Below, one piece after another: positions 8,901 through 17,710 of a stretch of 64,000 nt of DNA (positions within the stretch are counted from its first letter, which is position 1; every line of letters begins with the position of its first letter). The notes below the pieces were generated by a model, which searched no databases, was not told the origin of the DNA, and was given only the letters and a program-made list of their open reading frames with translations. The stretch covers positions 496,001 to 560,000 of the forward strand of contig JAYQSP010000011.1 in assembly GCA_038146925.1 (NCBI GenBank), written 5' to 3'. A program made the position numbers and the translations under genes. Origin of the DNA: UBA830 sp038146925 (GTDB taxonomy: Bacteria; Pseudomonadota; Alphaproteobacteria; MPNO01; UBA830).

Positions 8901-9848
8901 TCAGGCGTTGCGGGCCCGGAATTCCTCCGCGTAGGCTGCAAGCGCCTCTTCCAGCGTAAACGCCGGTTCCCAGCCAAGTTCGTTTCGCGCCCGGCTGACA
9001 TCCAGTGGGGTCAGGCGTGAATTCGGCGGCGTGCCCGGTTTGATCTCCAGATCGAGGTCCGGCAAAGAGGCTTTGATCGCGGTTACAAGTTCGTCGAACG
9101 TAATCGCACGCCCCCAGGACAGATTGTAGGCCGCGTCAGCCGGCAGTCCTTCCGTGGTTGCCGCCAGGTCGATCGCGCGGCCCATATCATCTGCGTAGAT
9201 ATATTCGAACGCCATGGTCTGTTCCTCGGGGATGACGGCCTTGGTGCCGCGTACACCCGCTTCTATCAGCGAATGTACTTTTTCGCCCCCGCCCGAGCCG
9301 CCCCAGAAATGCCCCATGCCGAAAACGTTTCCGGGACGGAGGACCACGGTTTCGAAACCGTACTGAAGCCGGTACGCTTCGAGGATGAGTTCCTGCGCTG
9401 CCTTGGAATTCGAGTATGCGGCCCCGCTGCCGCGCGCGAAATTTTCACTGATGATTTTTTCATTGCCGCTTTTGCGCCAGTCATACACGCCGAATGTCGA
9501 TAGCTGAATGAGGCGTTTGACGCCGGTCAGTCGCACCGCCTCAACCACCGACAGCATGCCTCCGATATTCAGGTCGTATCCTGCATGAATCGGATTGGCG
9601 GCCCGCTTGCCGATCAATCCTGCGGTGTGGAGAAACGTTTCCGGTTTGTGAGCGTTGATTGCCGATATAAGCGCCGGAAGGCTGCGGACGTCGTCGTTGA
9701 TTACTTCGTAATCCGCGTCTCCCAGCCGCATGGTGAGATAGTCGTCGCGCGGGACAGGATCGATAAACACGACCTTCTCGCCCCGCTTCGCGGCTTCTTT
9801 CGCATAGGCCGTCCCGATCAGGCCGGCGCCGGTTATCAGTGTGGTCAT
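8901..9848 (-). CDS. NAD-dependent epimerase/dehydratase (extended short-chain dehydrogenase)
   Basis: 315 residues. The N-terminus MTTLITGAGLIGTAYAKEA has the Rossmann TGxxGxxG motif of the extended SDR family. The catalytic pair is in AAYSNSKAAQE (Tyr-x-x-x-Lys), and VVLRPGNVFG is the typical substrate-side motif. The start is set at 9848; the same frame continues upstream, but that part is only the reverse reading of the cupin gene. It lies 4 bases after the cupin stop, so the two form an operon. Likely role: oxidation, reduction or epimerisation of a hydroxylated or sugar-like intermediate. Confidence 0.88.
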   Translation of the reverse strand: MTTLITGAGLIGTAYAKEAAKRGEKVVFIDPVPRDDYLTMRLGDADYEVINDDVRSLPALISAINAHKPETFLHTAGLIGKRAANPIHAGYDLNIGGMLSVVEAVRLTGVKRLIQLSTFGVYDWRKSGNEKIISENFARGSGAAYSNSKAAQELILEAYRLQYGFETVVLRPGNVFGMGHFWGGSGGGEKVHSLIEAGVRGTKAVIPEEQTMAFEYIYADDMGRAIDLAATTEGLPADAAYNLSWGRAITFDELVTAIKASLPDLDLEIKPGTPPNSRLTPLDVSRARNELGWEPAFTLEEALAAYAEEFRARNA

Positions 9849-9852
9849 CTTT

Positions 9853-10386
9853 TTATTCCCTGTTGGCCGGTCCGCCGTAGAACTTCCCTTCCAGGAACTC
9901 GATCGGCACGGATTTGTTTTTCTTGGAATCGCCCCGCATCGGATTTCCGTCGGCATCGGTGCGGTCGATTTCCGGCAGTTTCTGGTAATTTGGCGAACCG
10001 ATCCGCAGCATGACCAGCGGTTCGCCCTCGATTGCCGTAAACCAGTACATATTTCCACGCGGCAGCATAATGCCCTGGTTCGCACCCAGCACCGTTTCCT
10101 CGCCGTCCGGGTCGAAAAACCGGACCTGCCCCTGCAGTACGATGAAGCTGTGATCTTCACCCGGATGGGCATGAAGTTCGTTCTCGCCCCCCTCGGCATA
10201 GATTTTCAACCGGATCGACAGGTCCTCGGTTGCCGCCAGCGGAGTGTCGGTGCGACCGCGTGCGAGGAGTTGGCCCGCCACGTTGAATACGGTGGGTGCG
10301 GTGTTCTCCGCCAGCTCGGATTGTCGCCGTTTCAACTCGTCCGACCCGATGGCGGGTGGAAGAATGTCCCTGGTTGCGCTCGCCAT
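9853..10386 (-). CDS. Cupin-domain protein
   Basis: 177 residues with one cupin barrel. Motif 1 is HAHPGEDHSFIVLQG (His-x-His plus Glu and a third His nearby). Motif 2, LPRGNMYWF, lacks the usual metal-binding His. The metal site is therefore unusual and the protein may be an isomerase, a lyase or a non-catalytic binder. The ATG at 10386 has a GGGAGGAGA ribosome site. It is divergently transcribed from the ThDP enzyme at 10473, with only 86 bases between them, so a shared regulatory region is likely. Confidence 0.75.
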   Translation of the reverse strand: MASATRDILPPAIGSDELKRRQSELAENTAPTVFNVAGQLLARGRTDTPLAATEDLSIRLKIYAEGGENELHAHPGEDHSFIVLQGQVRFFDPDGEETVLGANQGIMLPRGNMYWFTAIEGEPLVMLRIGSPNYQKLPEIDRTDADGNPMRGDSKKNKSVPIEFLEGKFYGGPANRE

Positions 10387-10472
10387 TTTGTCTCCTCCCG
10401 CGCTGTTCATTCGATTATTTGCTGGGTAGCTTAAGTCAATTGCGGGTATCTGAACAATCGCAGGGGGTATCA

Positions 10473-12236
10473 ATGGACGATGACGGGCCCATAAAGAAAT
10501 CCGACCGTAAATGGCAGTCCGACATCATCGTCGATCTGATCAAACAGTATGGATTCAAGCACATCGCGCTGAATCCCGGGGCGAGTTATCGCGGCTTGCA
10601 CGATTCTCTCGTGAACTACGGCGAGAACGAACCGCCGATGCTGGTTTGCAATCATGAAAAGATCGCCGTTCAGATGGCGCACGGCTATGCGAAAGCGACC
10701 GGCGAGCCGATGATCGCGATCGTTCACAACGTGGTCGGTCTGCTGCACGCGCCGCTTGCCATCTACTACGCTTATATCGACCGGGCACCGGTGTTCATCA
10801 TCGGGGCGACGGGTCCCATGGATGAGGATATCCGTAGGCCGTTCATCGACTGGATTCACACGGCTTCGGTTCAGGGCAATGCGGTCCGCGATTATACGAA
10901 ATGGGATTATCAGCCTGGCAGTGTGCACGGTATTCCGGATTCCTTCGCCCGCGCCTATTCGATCATGATGGCGGAGCCACAGGGGCCGATTTACATGTGT
11001 TACGACGCGGGTATCCAGGAAGCGCCGCTGACCGAGGATATCGCCCTGCCGGCGCCGGACGCGGCGCGTGTGACATCGACGCTGGCACCGGACCGCAAAG
11101 CGCTGGAACGGGCGGCGGACCTTTTGCTGGCGGCGGAAACCCCAATGATCCTGACCGAATATGCGGGCCGTATGCCGCACGGCTTCGAGTATGTTGTAGA
11201 GTTCGCGGAGACTGTCGGCGCCGGTGTATCGGACGTGTACAAGCGACTCAATTTCCCGAACCGCCATCCACTGAATCTCAGCATGGACGCCACCGCGTTC
11301 GAGGGTGCCGACCTGGTTCTTTGTCTGGACGTCCGCGACTGGACGCGCGGAACCTACGGCACCAACCCGGTGACGCGGGAGGTAGAGGATAAAACCGCCC
11401 CGGGCAGCAAATGGATAGATATCGGATTTGCGGATATCGAAATCAGCAAATGGGCGATGGACTACAACAAGCACCGTGACTGGGATGTGCGGGTGACCGC
11501 CGATCCTGTGTCCGCCGTGCCGGAACTGACCCAAATCTGCCGCGAGCGGATCGAAGCCGATCCTGCGGTCAAATCCAGAATCGAGGACCGTAAAACCGGC
11601 ATAGAGAAACGCCACGATGCGCTGTTCGATCAATGGAAAATCGATGCGAAGAAGGATTGGGATGCATCGCCCATCTCACTGCCGAGGCTGGCCTCGGAAG
11701 TCTGGGACGTGATTCAAGGCGAGGACTGGGTTCTAACTGCGGGCGAGCTGCGCAACTGGACCCGCAAATTGTGGACTTTCGACAAGCCCTACCGTCACCC
11801 AGGTCGTTCACTTGGCACCGCGACCCAGTTCGGCATTTCTCTTGGTGTGGCATTGGCCAACAAGGGAACGGGGCGGCTGGTGGTCGATCTGCAGCCCGAT
11901 GGGGATCTGATGTTCGATCTGGGCGCGTTATGGGTGGCCTCCAAATACGAGATTCCCATGCTGGTCGTGATGTACAACAACCGCGCCTATTACAACGACT
12001 GGAACCATCAGAAACACGTTGCGCACCGGCGGGGCACGGACGAGGAACGCGCCTATATCGGTATGGATTTATACGGCCCCGAACCGGATTTCGCTGCCGC
12101 CGCCAAATCCATGGGCTGGTGGGCCGAGGGGCCGATCGAGGATCCGGTCGATATCAACGGGGCATTGTTGCGCGCGATCGAACAGGTCAAGGCCGGTAAA
12201 CCCGCGCTGGTTGACACGATCTGCCAACACAGCTGA
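10473..12236 (+). CDS. Thiamine-diphosphate-dependent enzyme, acetolactate synthase / benzoylformate decarboxylase family
   Basis: 587 residues, with the usual PYR - central - PP domain order. The PYR domain carries the catalytic Glu in NHEKIAVQMAHGYAKATG (E62). The ThDP/Mg motif is QPDGDLMFDLGALW followed by VVMYNNRAYYND. This has the GD and NN ends of the motif, but GDG has become GDL. Members cleave or ligate 2-keto acids (decarboxylase, lyase or carboligase). The start at 10473 follows a CAGGGGG-like ribosome site. The next gene, a PhyH dioxygenase, is 9 bases downstream, so a coupled 2-hydroxylation and C-C cleavage pathway is plausible. Confidence 0.85.
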   Translation: MDDDGPIKKSDRKWQSDIIVDLIKQYGFKHIALNPGASYRGLHDSLVNYGENEPPMLVCNHEKIAVQMAHGYAKATGEPMIAIVHNVVGLLHAPLAIYYAYIDRAPVFIIGATGPMDEDIRRPFIDWIHTASVQGNAVRDYTKWDYQPGSVHGIPDSFARAYSIMMAEPQGPIYMCYDAGIQEAPLTEDIALPAPDAARVTSTLAPDRKALERAADLLLAAETPMILTEYAGRMPHGFEYVVEFAETVGAGVSDVYKRLNFPNRHPLNLSMDATAFEGADLVLCLDVRDWTRGTYGTNPVTREVEDKTAPGSKWIDIGFADIEISKWAMDYNKHRDWDVRVTADPVSAVPELTQICRERIEADPAVKSRIEDRKTGIEKRHDALFDQWKIDAKKDWDASPISLPRLASEVWDVIQGEDWVLTAGELRNWTRKLWTFDKPYRHPGRSLGTATQFGISLGVALANKGTGRLVVDLQPDGDLMFDLGALWVASKYEIPMLVVMYNNRAYYNDWNHQKHVAHRRGTDEERAYIGMDLYGPEPDFAAAAKSMGWWAEGPIEDPVDINGALLRAIEQVKAGKPALVDTICQHS

Positions 12237-12245
12237 AATCCGCCG

Positions 12246-13085
12246 ATGCCTAAGCTACTGACGGACGAACAGGTCGAGCAGTACGAGCGGGACGGGTATG
12301 TCCATCCCTTCCGCGCCCTCAGCGAGTCCGATGCGGAGGCATTGCGCGACCGTATCGAGGCGTTTGAAGAAGATCAGGGTTGTGAAGCGCAGCAGGCGCT
12401 GGTCTTCAAGGCACACCTGCCGTTCCGCTGGTTGTCGGATATTATCACCCATCCGAGGATACTCGATGCGGTCGAGGATGTTCTCGGCCCGAACCTGCTG
12501 TGCTGGGGCTCCAGCTTCTTCCAGAAGAATGCGCAGGACCCGCGATTCGTATCCTGGCACCAGGATACCTATTATTACGGACTTGAACCGCCGGAAACGC
12601 TGACTGCATGGCTTTCGATCACTCACAGCAACCTCGAATCGGGCTGCGTCCGTGTCATCCCCGGCAGCCACCGAAGCCGCGAGGTCGTGGCATTCGAGAA
12701 CGTTACCCATGAAAACAATCTGCTCGCCCGCGGTCAGACCATTGCCGGCGTGGACGAAGAGGCCGCGGTACCGATGGTTCTGGAGCCCGGTGAATTTTCG
12801 ATGCATCACGAAGCGGTGGTGCATGGCTCGGATCCGAACCGGTCGGATGACCGGCGGATCGGGTTATCGATCCACTATATCCCAACCCACGTGCAGCGGG
12901 TGAAGTATAACCGCCCGGGCGTTAAACCGCGCGCGGCATTGGTACGCGGCGTCGATGAATACGGTTACTGGGAACACGAAGCGCTTCCCGTTCTCGACTT
13001 CGACCCGGCGCGGTTGGAGGAGCTCGAAACAATGCGCCGAGAGTTTATGTCGCGCAACCGCGATGGACTTGCCGAGTCCGCCTGA
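12246..13085 (+). CDS. Phytanoyl-CoA dioxygenase (PhyH) family Fe(II)/2-oxoglutarate oxygenase
   Basis: 279 residues of the double-stranded beta-helix oxygenase fold. The iron triad is visible: H105 and D107 in SWHQDTYYYG and H193 in VVHGSDPNRS. R204 in DDRRIG is the expected 2-oxoglutarate-binding Arg. All key residues are intact, so it should be active, hydroxylating a substrate next to an activated carbon. It is translated within a few bases of the ThDP enzyme gene. Confidence 0.9.
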   Translation: MPKLLTDEQVEQYERDGYVHPFRALSESDAEALRDRIEAFEEDQGCEAQQALVFKAHLPFRWLSDIITHPRILDAVEDVLGPNLLCWGSSFFQKNAQDPRFVSWHQDTYYYGLEPPETLTAWLSITHSNLESGCVRVIPGSHRSREVVAFENVTHENNLLARGQTIAGVDEEAAVPMVLEPGEFSMHHEAVVHGSDPNRSDDRRIGLSIHYIPTHVQRVKYNRPGVKPRAALVRGVDEYGYWEHEALPVLDFDPARLEELETMRREFMSRNRDGLAESA

Positions 13086-13098
13086 CAAGGAGAAAAAC

Positions 13099-13689
13099 AT
13101 GGAACGGAAGGAAATGCTGCCAGCTGTCGAGACATTCATCGATCAGATGCGGGCTGTTTGCTCCGAAACCGGCCGCGACGACACCGTACGCTGGGAACAA
13201 TGCCGCACACTGCTGCAAGAGTTGCTGAAAGATCCCGCCCTGCAGGAACACGCCAGAGACTGGCCGGTCGGCGGGTTCGACGGCAAGAAGGTCGACAACC
13301 TGCTGTTCTATGAAGACCCCGACCACGGCTTTGTTATCAACGGGCTGATCAAGAATCCCGGTGGCCGCGCCATGATCCACGATCACGGTCAGGCCTGGAC
13401 AGTCTATGGTCTGCTACAGGGAGACGAGCGCATCGTCCGGTACAACGAGACGAAGAAGGACGACGGCGAGGCGTTCTACGAGGAGGACTATGCCGAGCAG
13501 TGCGGACCCGGCGACGTCGATATCGTGCCGCCCTGGGAAATCCATTCCGAATACGCCGGCGACGAAAAGACCGTTGCCGTCATCGTCCGGAGCCAGCGGT
13601 CGGGCACGTTTGAGCAGTATCGTTATTACGACGACGGCGGGAAGGTACAGTTTCCTGGCCCGAACCAGGTGCCATACGACTTGGGCTAA
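13099..13689 (+). CDS. Cysteine dioxygenase-like cupin (predicted thiol dioxygenase or related)
   Basis: 196 residues, similar in size and layout to the COG5553-type and cysteine-dioxygenase-like cupins. Motif 1 is HDHGQAWTVYGLLQG (His-x-His). A later PPWEIHSEYAG holds the third His. Known relatives oxidise thiols to sulfinates, but the specificity cannot be read from sequence. The ATG at 13099 has an AAGGAG ribosome site 7 bases upstream, which fixes the start. It is 13 bases after the PhyH gene and closes the operon. Confidence 0.75.
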   Translation: MERKEMLPAVETFIDQMRAVCSETGRDDTVRWEQCRTLLQELLKDPALQEHARDWPVGGFDGKKVDNLLFYEDPDHGFVINGLIKNPGGRAMIHDHGQAWTVYGLLQGDERIVRYNETKKDDGEAFYEEDYAEQCGPGDVDIVPPWEIHSEYAGDEKTVAVIVRSQRSGTFEQYRYYDDGGKVQFPGPNQVPYDLG

Positions 13690-13700
13690 ATCGATTGCCG

Positions 13701-14552
13701 TCAATACCGGAAATGTTTGCGGAGGCGGCTTTTGGCGAAATTGTGCCGTAGCTTGGGGACTCTTTTCGTGATCATTTTGCCGATGCCCCGCATAACAATT
13801 CCTATAAGCGGCAGAGATGAGAGAGATTTCCAGACAGGTTTCCGTGCGAACCCCGACATGTGCCCCCAATCGCGGAACCGATAGTCTCTTGCCCCCTCGT
13901 TCTCCTTGCCATTGTCGGTGGGTTCGCTGACGAAACAGGTGTTTCGGTCAACTTCAAAAATTACGAACGATTCAGCGAACGAGATAGACGAAACGTCTTT
14001 TTCGAATTCTTTCGTCGCGGCAAAATCCCCAAACCGATAATTGATCCCGTCGATTTTGTTCTTGGCGTAACTGACAAAAGAATTCGGCGAAGGTCCACCA
14101 AAGTGACTCATGTAGCTGGTATGGACATCTTCCGTAACCAGAAGTCCACCTGATTTGATATTTGGAATACAGCATTCCGCGGTCACGATCTGCTGTTCGA
14201 AGGTGTGACCGCCGTCATCCAGGACAACATCGACCTGTCCGACTTCGCTAAAGAATGCTTCCCAGAAATTCGGGTCGGATTGACTGCCAATATAAATTTC
14301 GAAGCCGTCTTTTTCCCATTTCTTGGCTTCCGGATTTAGCTCGATACCGATAATTCGCGCATGTTTGCCGAAAAATTCGCGCCACATAAACAAGGAGCCA
14401 CCGTTCAAGACGCCGATTTCGACGAAGATAATTTCTTGGCCAATAAATCTGGAAAAGTAGCGATCGTAGACGTGAAAATACGACGAATGCTTGATACTCG
14501 AATACGGTGAATTCGAATATGCCTCGAAGCTCTTGGAAGTCTCCGGTTTCAT
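13701..14552 (-). CDS. Class I SAM-dependent methyltransferase
   Basis: 283 residues. It has motif I as FVEIGVLNGGSLFMW, acidic residues in IIGIELNPEAKK, and a VDVVLDDGGHT segment typical of the cephalosporin hydroxylase / macrocin O-methyltransferase-like group, which modify sugars or secondary metabolites. The gene is visibly richer in A+T than its neighbours and has unusual codon use. It stands alone between catabolic genes, all suggesting transfer. It converges on the thiol-dioxygenase-like gene with 11 bases between the stops. Confidence 0.8.
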   Translation of the reverse strand: MKPETSKSFEAYSNSPYSSIKHSSYFHVYDRYFSRFIGQEIIFVEIGVLNGGSLFMWREFFGKHARIIGIELNPEAKKWEKDGFEIYIGSQSDPNFWEAFFSEVGQVDVVLDDGGHTFEQQIVTAECCIPNIKSGGLLVTEDVHTSYMSHFGGPSPNSFVSYAKNKIDGINYRFGDFAATKEFEKDVSSISFAESFVIFEVDRNTCFVSEPTDNGKENEGARDYRFRDWGHMSGFARKPVWKSLSSLPLIGIVMRGIGKMITKRVPKLRHNFAKSRLRKHFRY

Positions 14553-14633
14553 ATGTGTTGCAGGCCAATCTTCACGTCGGGCTCAATGATCTTACTGGTA
14601 CGAACTACTATATAACGAAAAGCATTTTCTTTT

Positions 14634-15722
14634 TCACTCGGGTCCCCGGATTTCTTCCGGCAAAAAGGGAAAGGCGGACAGTTCGTGCGAATTGCCGGCC
14701 TCGCGGGCTTCTTTCACAAAGCTCGGGTCCAGTTCCTCGATCGATGCAACGCCGATGAGGCCCATGGCATTGCGGATCTCCGCTTCCATGATTTCCAGCG
14801 CCCGAACCAGCGCGGGTTGACCGCCAGCCGCCAGCGCCCAGCCCTGGAACCGGCCGAGGGCGACGGCAGTGGCTCCGGTGGCGAGTGCTTTCAGGACGTC
14901 CGTGCCGCGCACGAAACCACCATCGACGACGATCTCCGCCTGATCGCCGACCACGGCCACGACTTCCTTCAAGATTTCCATGGTGCCGTCGCCATGATCC
15001 AGCTGACGTCCGCCGTGATTGGACACGTAAATTACGTCGACCCCGTGCTGCAGGGCGATTTCCGCGTCCTCGGCGGTCTGGATGCCTTTCAGGATAAACG
15101 GCAACCCGCCGCGTTCCCGCATGCGTTCCATCGACTCCCAGGTCAGACCTGCCTGGTGGATGCGGGCGTCTTCCCCGTAGCGCTTGATACTGGGCGGGCG
15201 CCAGCCTGTGATCAGCTGCCGTTCACGGCGACCGTAATAGGCGGAGTCCACCGTCAGGCAGAGCGCGGCATAGCCCGCATCGCGTGCCCGGTCGACCAGA
15301 TCGTCGACCCAGTCCGCATCGCCGCGGATATATATCTGAAAAATCTTGGGATGGTCCGTAGCGGCGGCGATTTCCTCCAGCGTCGGTTCCGTGACCGTGC
15401 TGACCAGGTTCATGATCCCGAACTCGGCAGCGGCTTTGGCGACCGCGATGCCGCCTTCAGGCGTGATGGTCTGCAACGATCCGATGGGGGCAAGCAGACA
15501 CGGGATGCGGAGTTCGTGTCCCATGAAGGTTGTGCTCGTATCGATCTGCCGCACGTCGCGCAGTATCCGGGGGCGCAGTGCCAGTGAATCCAGGCAAAGC
15601 CGGTTACGCCGCAAAGTGGTCTCCGTCTCCGCGGCACCGGTTACGTAGTTCCAGATGGATCGCGGGACGTTGTTGCGTGCGGCGACAACGATTTCGTGCA
15701 TCGTGGCAAAGTTATCTGACAT
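14634..15722 (-). CDS. FMN-dependent alpha-hydroxy-acid oxidase/dehydrogenase
   Basis: 362 residues, full length for the glycolate oxidase / lactate / mandelate dehydrogenase family, a TIM-barrel FMN enzyme that converts 2-hydroxy acids to 2-keto acids. The active-site signature VSNHGGRQLDHGDG is complete (catalytic His, substrate Arg). LTVDSAYYGRRERQ and GGFVRGTDVLKALATGATAV hold the other FMN and substrate contacts. The product could feed a keto-acid-using enzyme such as the ThDP enzyme at 10473 (inference). Confidence 0.92.
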   Translation of the reverse strand: MSDNFATMHEIVVAARNNVPRSIWNYVTGAAETETTLRRNRLCLDSLALRPRILRDVRQIDTSTTFMGHELRIPCLLAPIGSLQTITPEGGIAVAKAAAEFGIMNLVSTVTEPTLEEIAAATDHPKIFQIYIRGDADWVDDLVDRARDAGYAALCLTVDSAYYGRRERQLITGWRPPSIKRYGEDARIHQAGLTWESMERMRERGGLPFILKGIQTAEDAEIALQHGVDVIYVSNHGGRQLDHGDGTMEILKEVVAVVGDQAEIVVDGGFVRGTDVLKALATGATAVALGRFQGWALAAGGQPALVRALEIMEAEIRNAMGLIGVASIEELDPSFVKEAREAGNSHELSAFPFLPEEIRGPE

Positions 15723-16076
15723 GCGGGCGGACCTTGTGCGGACTGTTTGTTTCTTTGAATACCGTTTGTTCTGCCCCGTAAAGCGGCGTGTGCCAAGGGT
15801 GGCTTCAGATTTTCAGGCAGGCATTCTTGAGAATGCGAGTATTCCATTCGGGAATATCGAGAATCAAACGAAGAGATTTCTGTTGCCGGTTGCGGAATCC
15901 ATCTCCCACCGGTTCGCGGAGTTTGAAGCTAAGTGTTAGCATTCCAAAAAAAACGGGAAGACGACCGGATGTCTCAATTCAGGAATGAAAGTCCAGCCTG
16001 CACGCTGCTCATTGGTGCGGTCTCCGAGCGGGCGACCGTACTGATCTGATCAACTATCCAAAGGAAATATGACGCC
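15723..16076. other. Intergenic region between divergent genes, no gene recognised
   Basis: This 354-base stretch separates the minus-strand hydroxy-acid oxidase from the plus-strand FAH-family gene, so it should hold both promoters. Short open frames here have no recognisable content. No clear operator, tRNA or hairpin terminator was found. Confidence 0.5.
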
Positions 16077-17012
16077 ATGAAACTGCTCACTATTGATGCC
16101 GACGGCGGCCAGCCCGGAGTTGTCGTTGCAGAAGATAAGGTTCTCAATCTCGCGACGGCGCCTGAAGCCGTGTTGGCAGAAGGCTGGCGTCCGGCCTCGG
16201 TGCGCGAAATTCTCGAACGGGGCGACGAGGGTCTTGAAGGCATCCGCCGTACTGCCGGTGCAGCGGAAGGGGCAATGGATGCCTGTGCCCACGCGCTCTC
16301 GGATTATTCCGATACTGCCCTGCTGGCACCGGTCCCCAACCCCTGGCTGATTTTTTCGGTCGGGATGAACTATGGCAGGCATCTGGCCGAAATGAGCAAC
16401 ACGCCTGCGCCGGAACATCCGGCAGGCTTTATTAAAACGCGGGATTCGTTGCTGGGTTCCGGTAAAGCGATCACGGTTCCGCCCCAATGCCCGGACTGGA
16501 TAGATTACGAGGGGGAATTCTGCTTCGTTTTCGGTCGCGAGTGCCACGCCGTTTCCGAGGATGAAGCCATGGAGTACGTCGCGGGATACACCATCGCAAA
16601 CGACGTGTCGGCGCGGGACTGGATTCCCGATATCAAGAAAGGGGAGGCGCCTTTCGGGCCCATTCACGGCTGGGAGCGCAACATTCTCGGAAAGAACCTT
16701 CCCGGATTCACCCCTTGCGGGCCGGTGATGGTGACCAAGGACGAAATTCCCGATCCTTACGATCTGCATTTGCAAACCCGCCTCAACGGGGAAGTCATGC
16801 AGGATACGAAAACCGACGACCTGATTTTCAAGCTGCCGGAAATCATTTCCTACTATTCGCAATGGTACCGGTTTCACCCCGGAGACATCGTGACCACCGG
16901 CTCGCCGGCTGGGGTCGGCATCGGGAGGGACCCGCATGTCTTCATGCATGCTGGAGATACGATTGAAATAGAGCTGGAAGGCGTGGGCGTTCTGACCAAT
17001 ACGCTCGCGTGA
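16077..17012 (+). CDS. Fumarylacetoacetate hydrolase (FAH) family protein
   Basis: 311 residues, typical for the FAH superfamily, which hydrolyses C-C bonds in ring-cleavage products or acts as hydratase or decarboxylase on 2-oxo acids. The metal-binding acidic cluster is visible in DYEGEFCFVFG followed by GYTIANDVSARDW. The C-terminal GDIVTTGSPAGVG loop is characteristic. The ATG at 16077 follows AAAGGAAATATGACGCC, giving a good ribosome site. Its presence fits degradation of an aromatic or heterocyclic compound. Confidence 0.9.
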   Translation: MKLLTIDADGGQPGVVVAEDKVLNLATAPEAVLAEGWRPASVREILERGDEGLEGIRRTAGAAEGAMDACAHALSDYSDTALLAPVPNPWLIFSVGMNYGRHLAEMSNTPAPEHPAGFIKTRDSLLGSGKAITVPPQCPDWIDYEGEFCFVFGRECHAVSEDEAMEYVAGYTIANDVSARDWIPDIKKGEAPFGPIHGWERNILGKNLPGFTPCGPVMVTKDEIPDPYDLHLQTRLNGEVMQDTKTDDLIFKLPEIISYYSQWYRFHPGDIVTTGSPAGVGIGRDPHVFMHAGDTIEIELEGVGVLTNTLA

Positions 17013-17055
17013 TCGGCAAAAGGGAAAAAGACGGAGGTCAAGCAAGCAGCGACGA

Positions 17056-17281
17056 AGGGTAAGCGCTGCTGGAGGGTGGTCGAGGGCAACGGACCGACCG
17101 TTCTATTCATGCCGAAACCCGCAGCCGATCGCATCCGGCTGAAAATCGCCAACGGCGTTTTGCCGCTGACGGCTTCGCTGTTCACCCATTAATGCCTCTA
17201 TAACAAGGACGGCATCGACACCTTCTTGCATAATGCTATGAACGCGTCCTGCCTGAAGCTTCCCATGGTACCGGCGAAATA
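17056..17281 (+). pseudogene. Possible gene remnant (class V aminotransferase-like tail?)
   Basis: Between the FAH gene and the DoxX-like gene a short frame reads VLFMPKPAADRIRLKIANG and ends LFTH-stop. It is followed in another frame by LYNKDGIDTFLHNAM. Together the pieces vaguely resemble the C-terminal tail of class V aminotransferases (arginine-rich strand followed by YN-x-x-x-E/D-ID). This is a weak match by eye and could be chance. Confidence 0.2.
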
Positions 17282-17284
17282 GGA

Positions 17285-17647
17285 TCAGATCAGCAAAAGC
17301 AGTCCGGCGGCGATTGCACCGTTATTGGTGATCAGCAGGAAATGATAGGTCCGGATCATCGGGTCTTTCATTTCCCAGAAACGGTGATGCAGCGTGCTGG
17401 CGAGGATCACGAACGCGATCAGCAGTATTGCACCGTATTTGGTGTGCCAGTCGAGCAGCACCAGGAACGCCCCCGCAAACTGGATCGTGAAACCGAACAG
17501 CAGGCACGGAACGGCGGGCAGGTTCTGCACCGCGATACGCTGCACGTTCATGTCCCACAACCGGATGTTCTTTAACCCCATCCAGATGAAGTAGAGGGCG
17601 ATCATTATCTGGGCTATCGCGTGGACCGGAGTGTGGTCAGCATACAT
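17285..17647 (-). CDS. DoxX-family integral membrane protein
   Basis: 120 residues with about four hydrophobic segments. The early IALYFIWMGLKNIRLW, the central LLFGFTIQFAGAFLVLLD and a FVILASTLHHRFWEM segment fit the DoxX/DoxD layout. Members are often linked to quinone- or thiol-dependent redox or to membrane protection. It is divergent from the LLM monooxygenase, 63 bases away. The specific function is unknown. Confidence 0.7.
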   Translation of the reverse strand: MYADHTPVHAIAQIMIALYFIWMGLKNIRLWDMNVQRIAVQNLPAVPCLLFGFTIQFAGAFLVLLDWHTKYGAILLIAFVILASTLHHRFWEMKDPMIRTYHFLLITNNGAIAAGLLLLI

Positions 17648-17710
17648 CAGGCGTGCTCCTGCGCTTTCCGCTGTTCTATCGCGATAATGGGCGCGCTGCT
17701 ATAGTCAGGC

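Noticed and set aside
9849..10199. N-terminal extension of the epimerase frame through the cupin gene
   Set aside because: The extension is an out-of-frame reading of the cupin on the same strand; the Rossmann motif begins exactly at the ATG at 9848.
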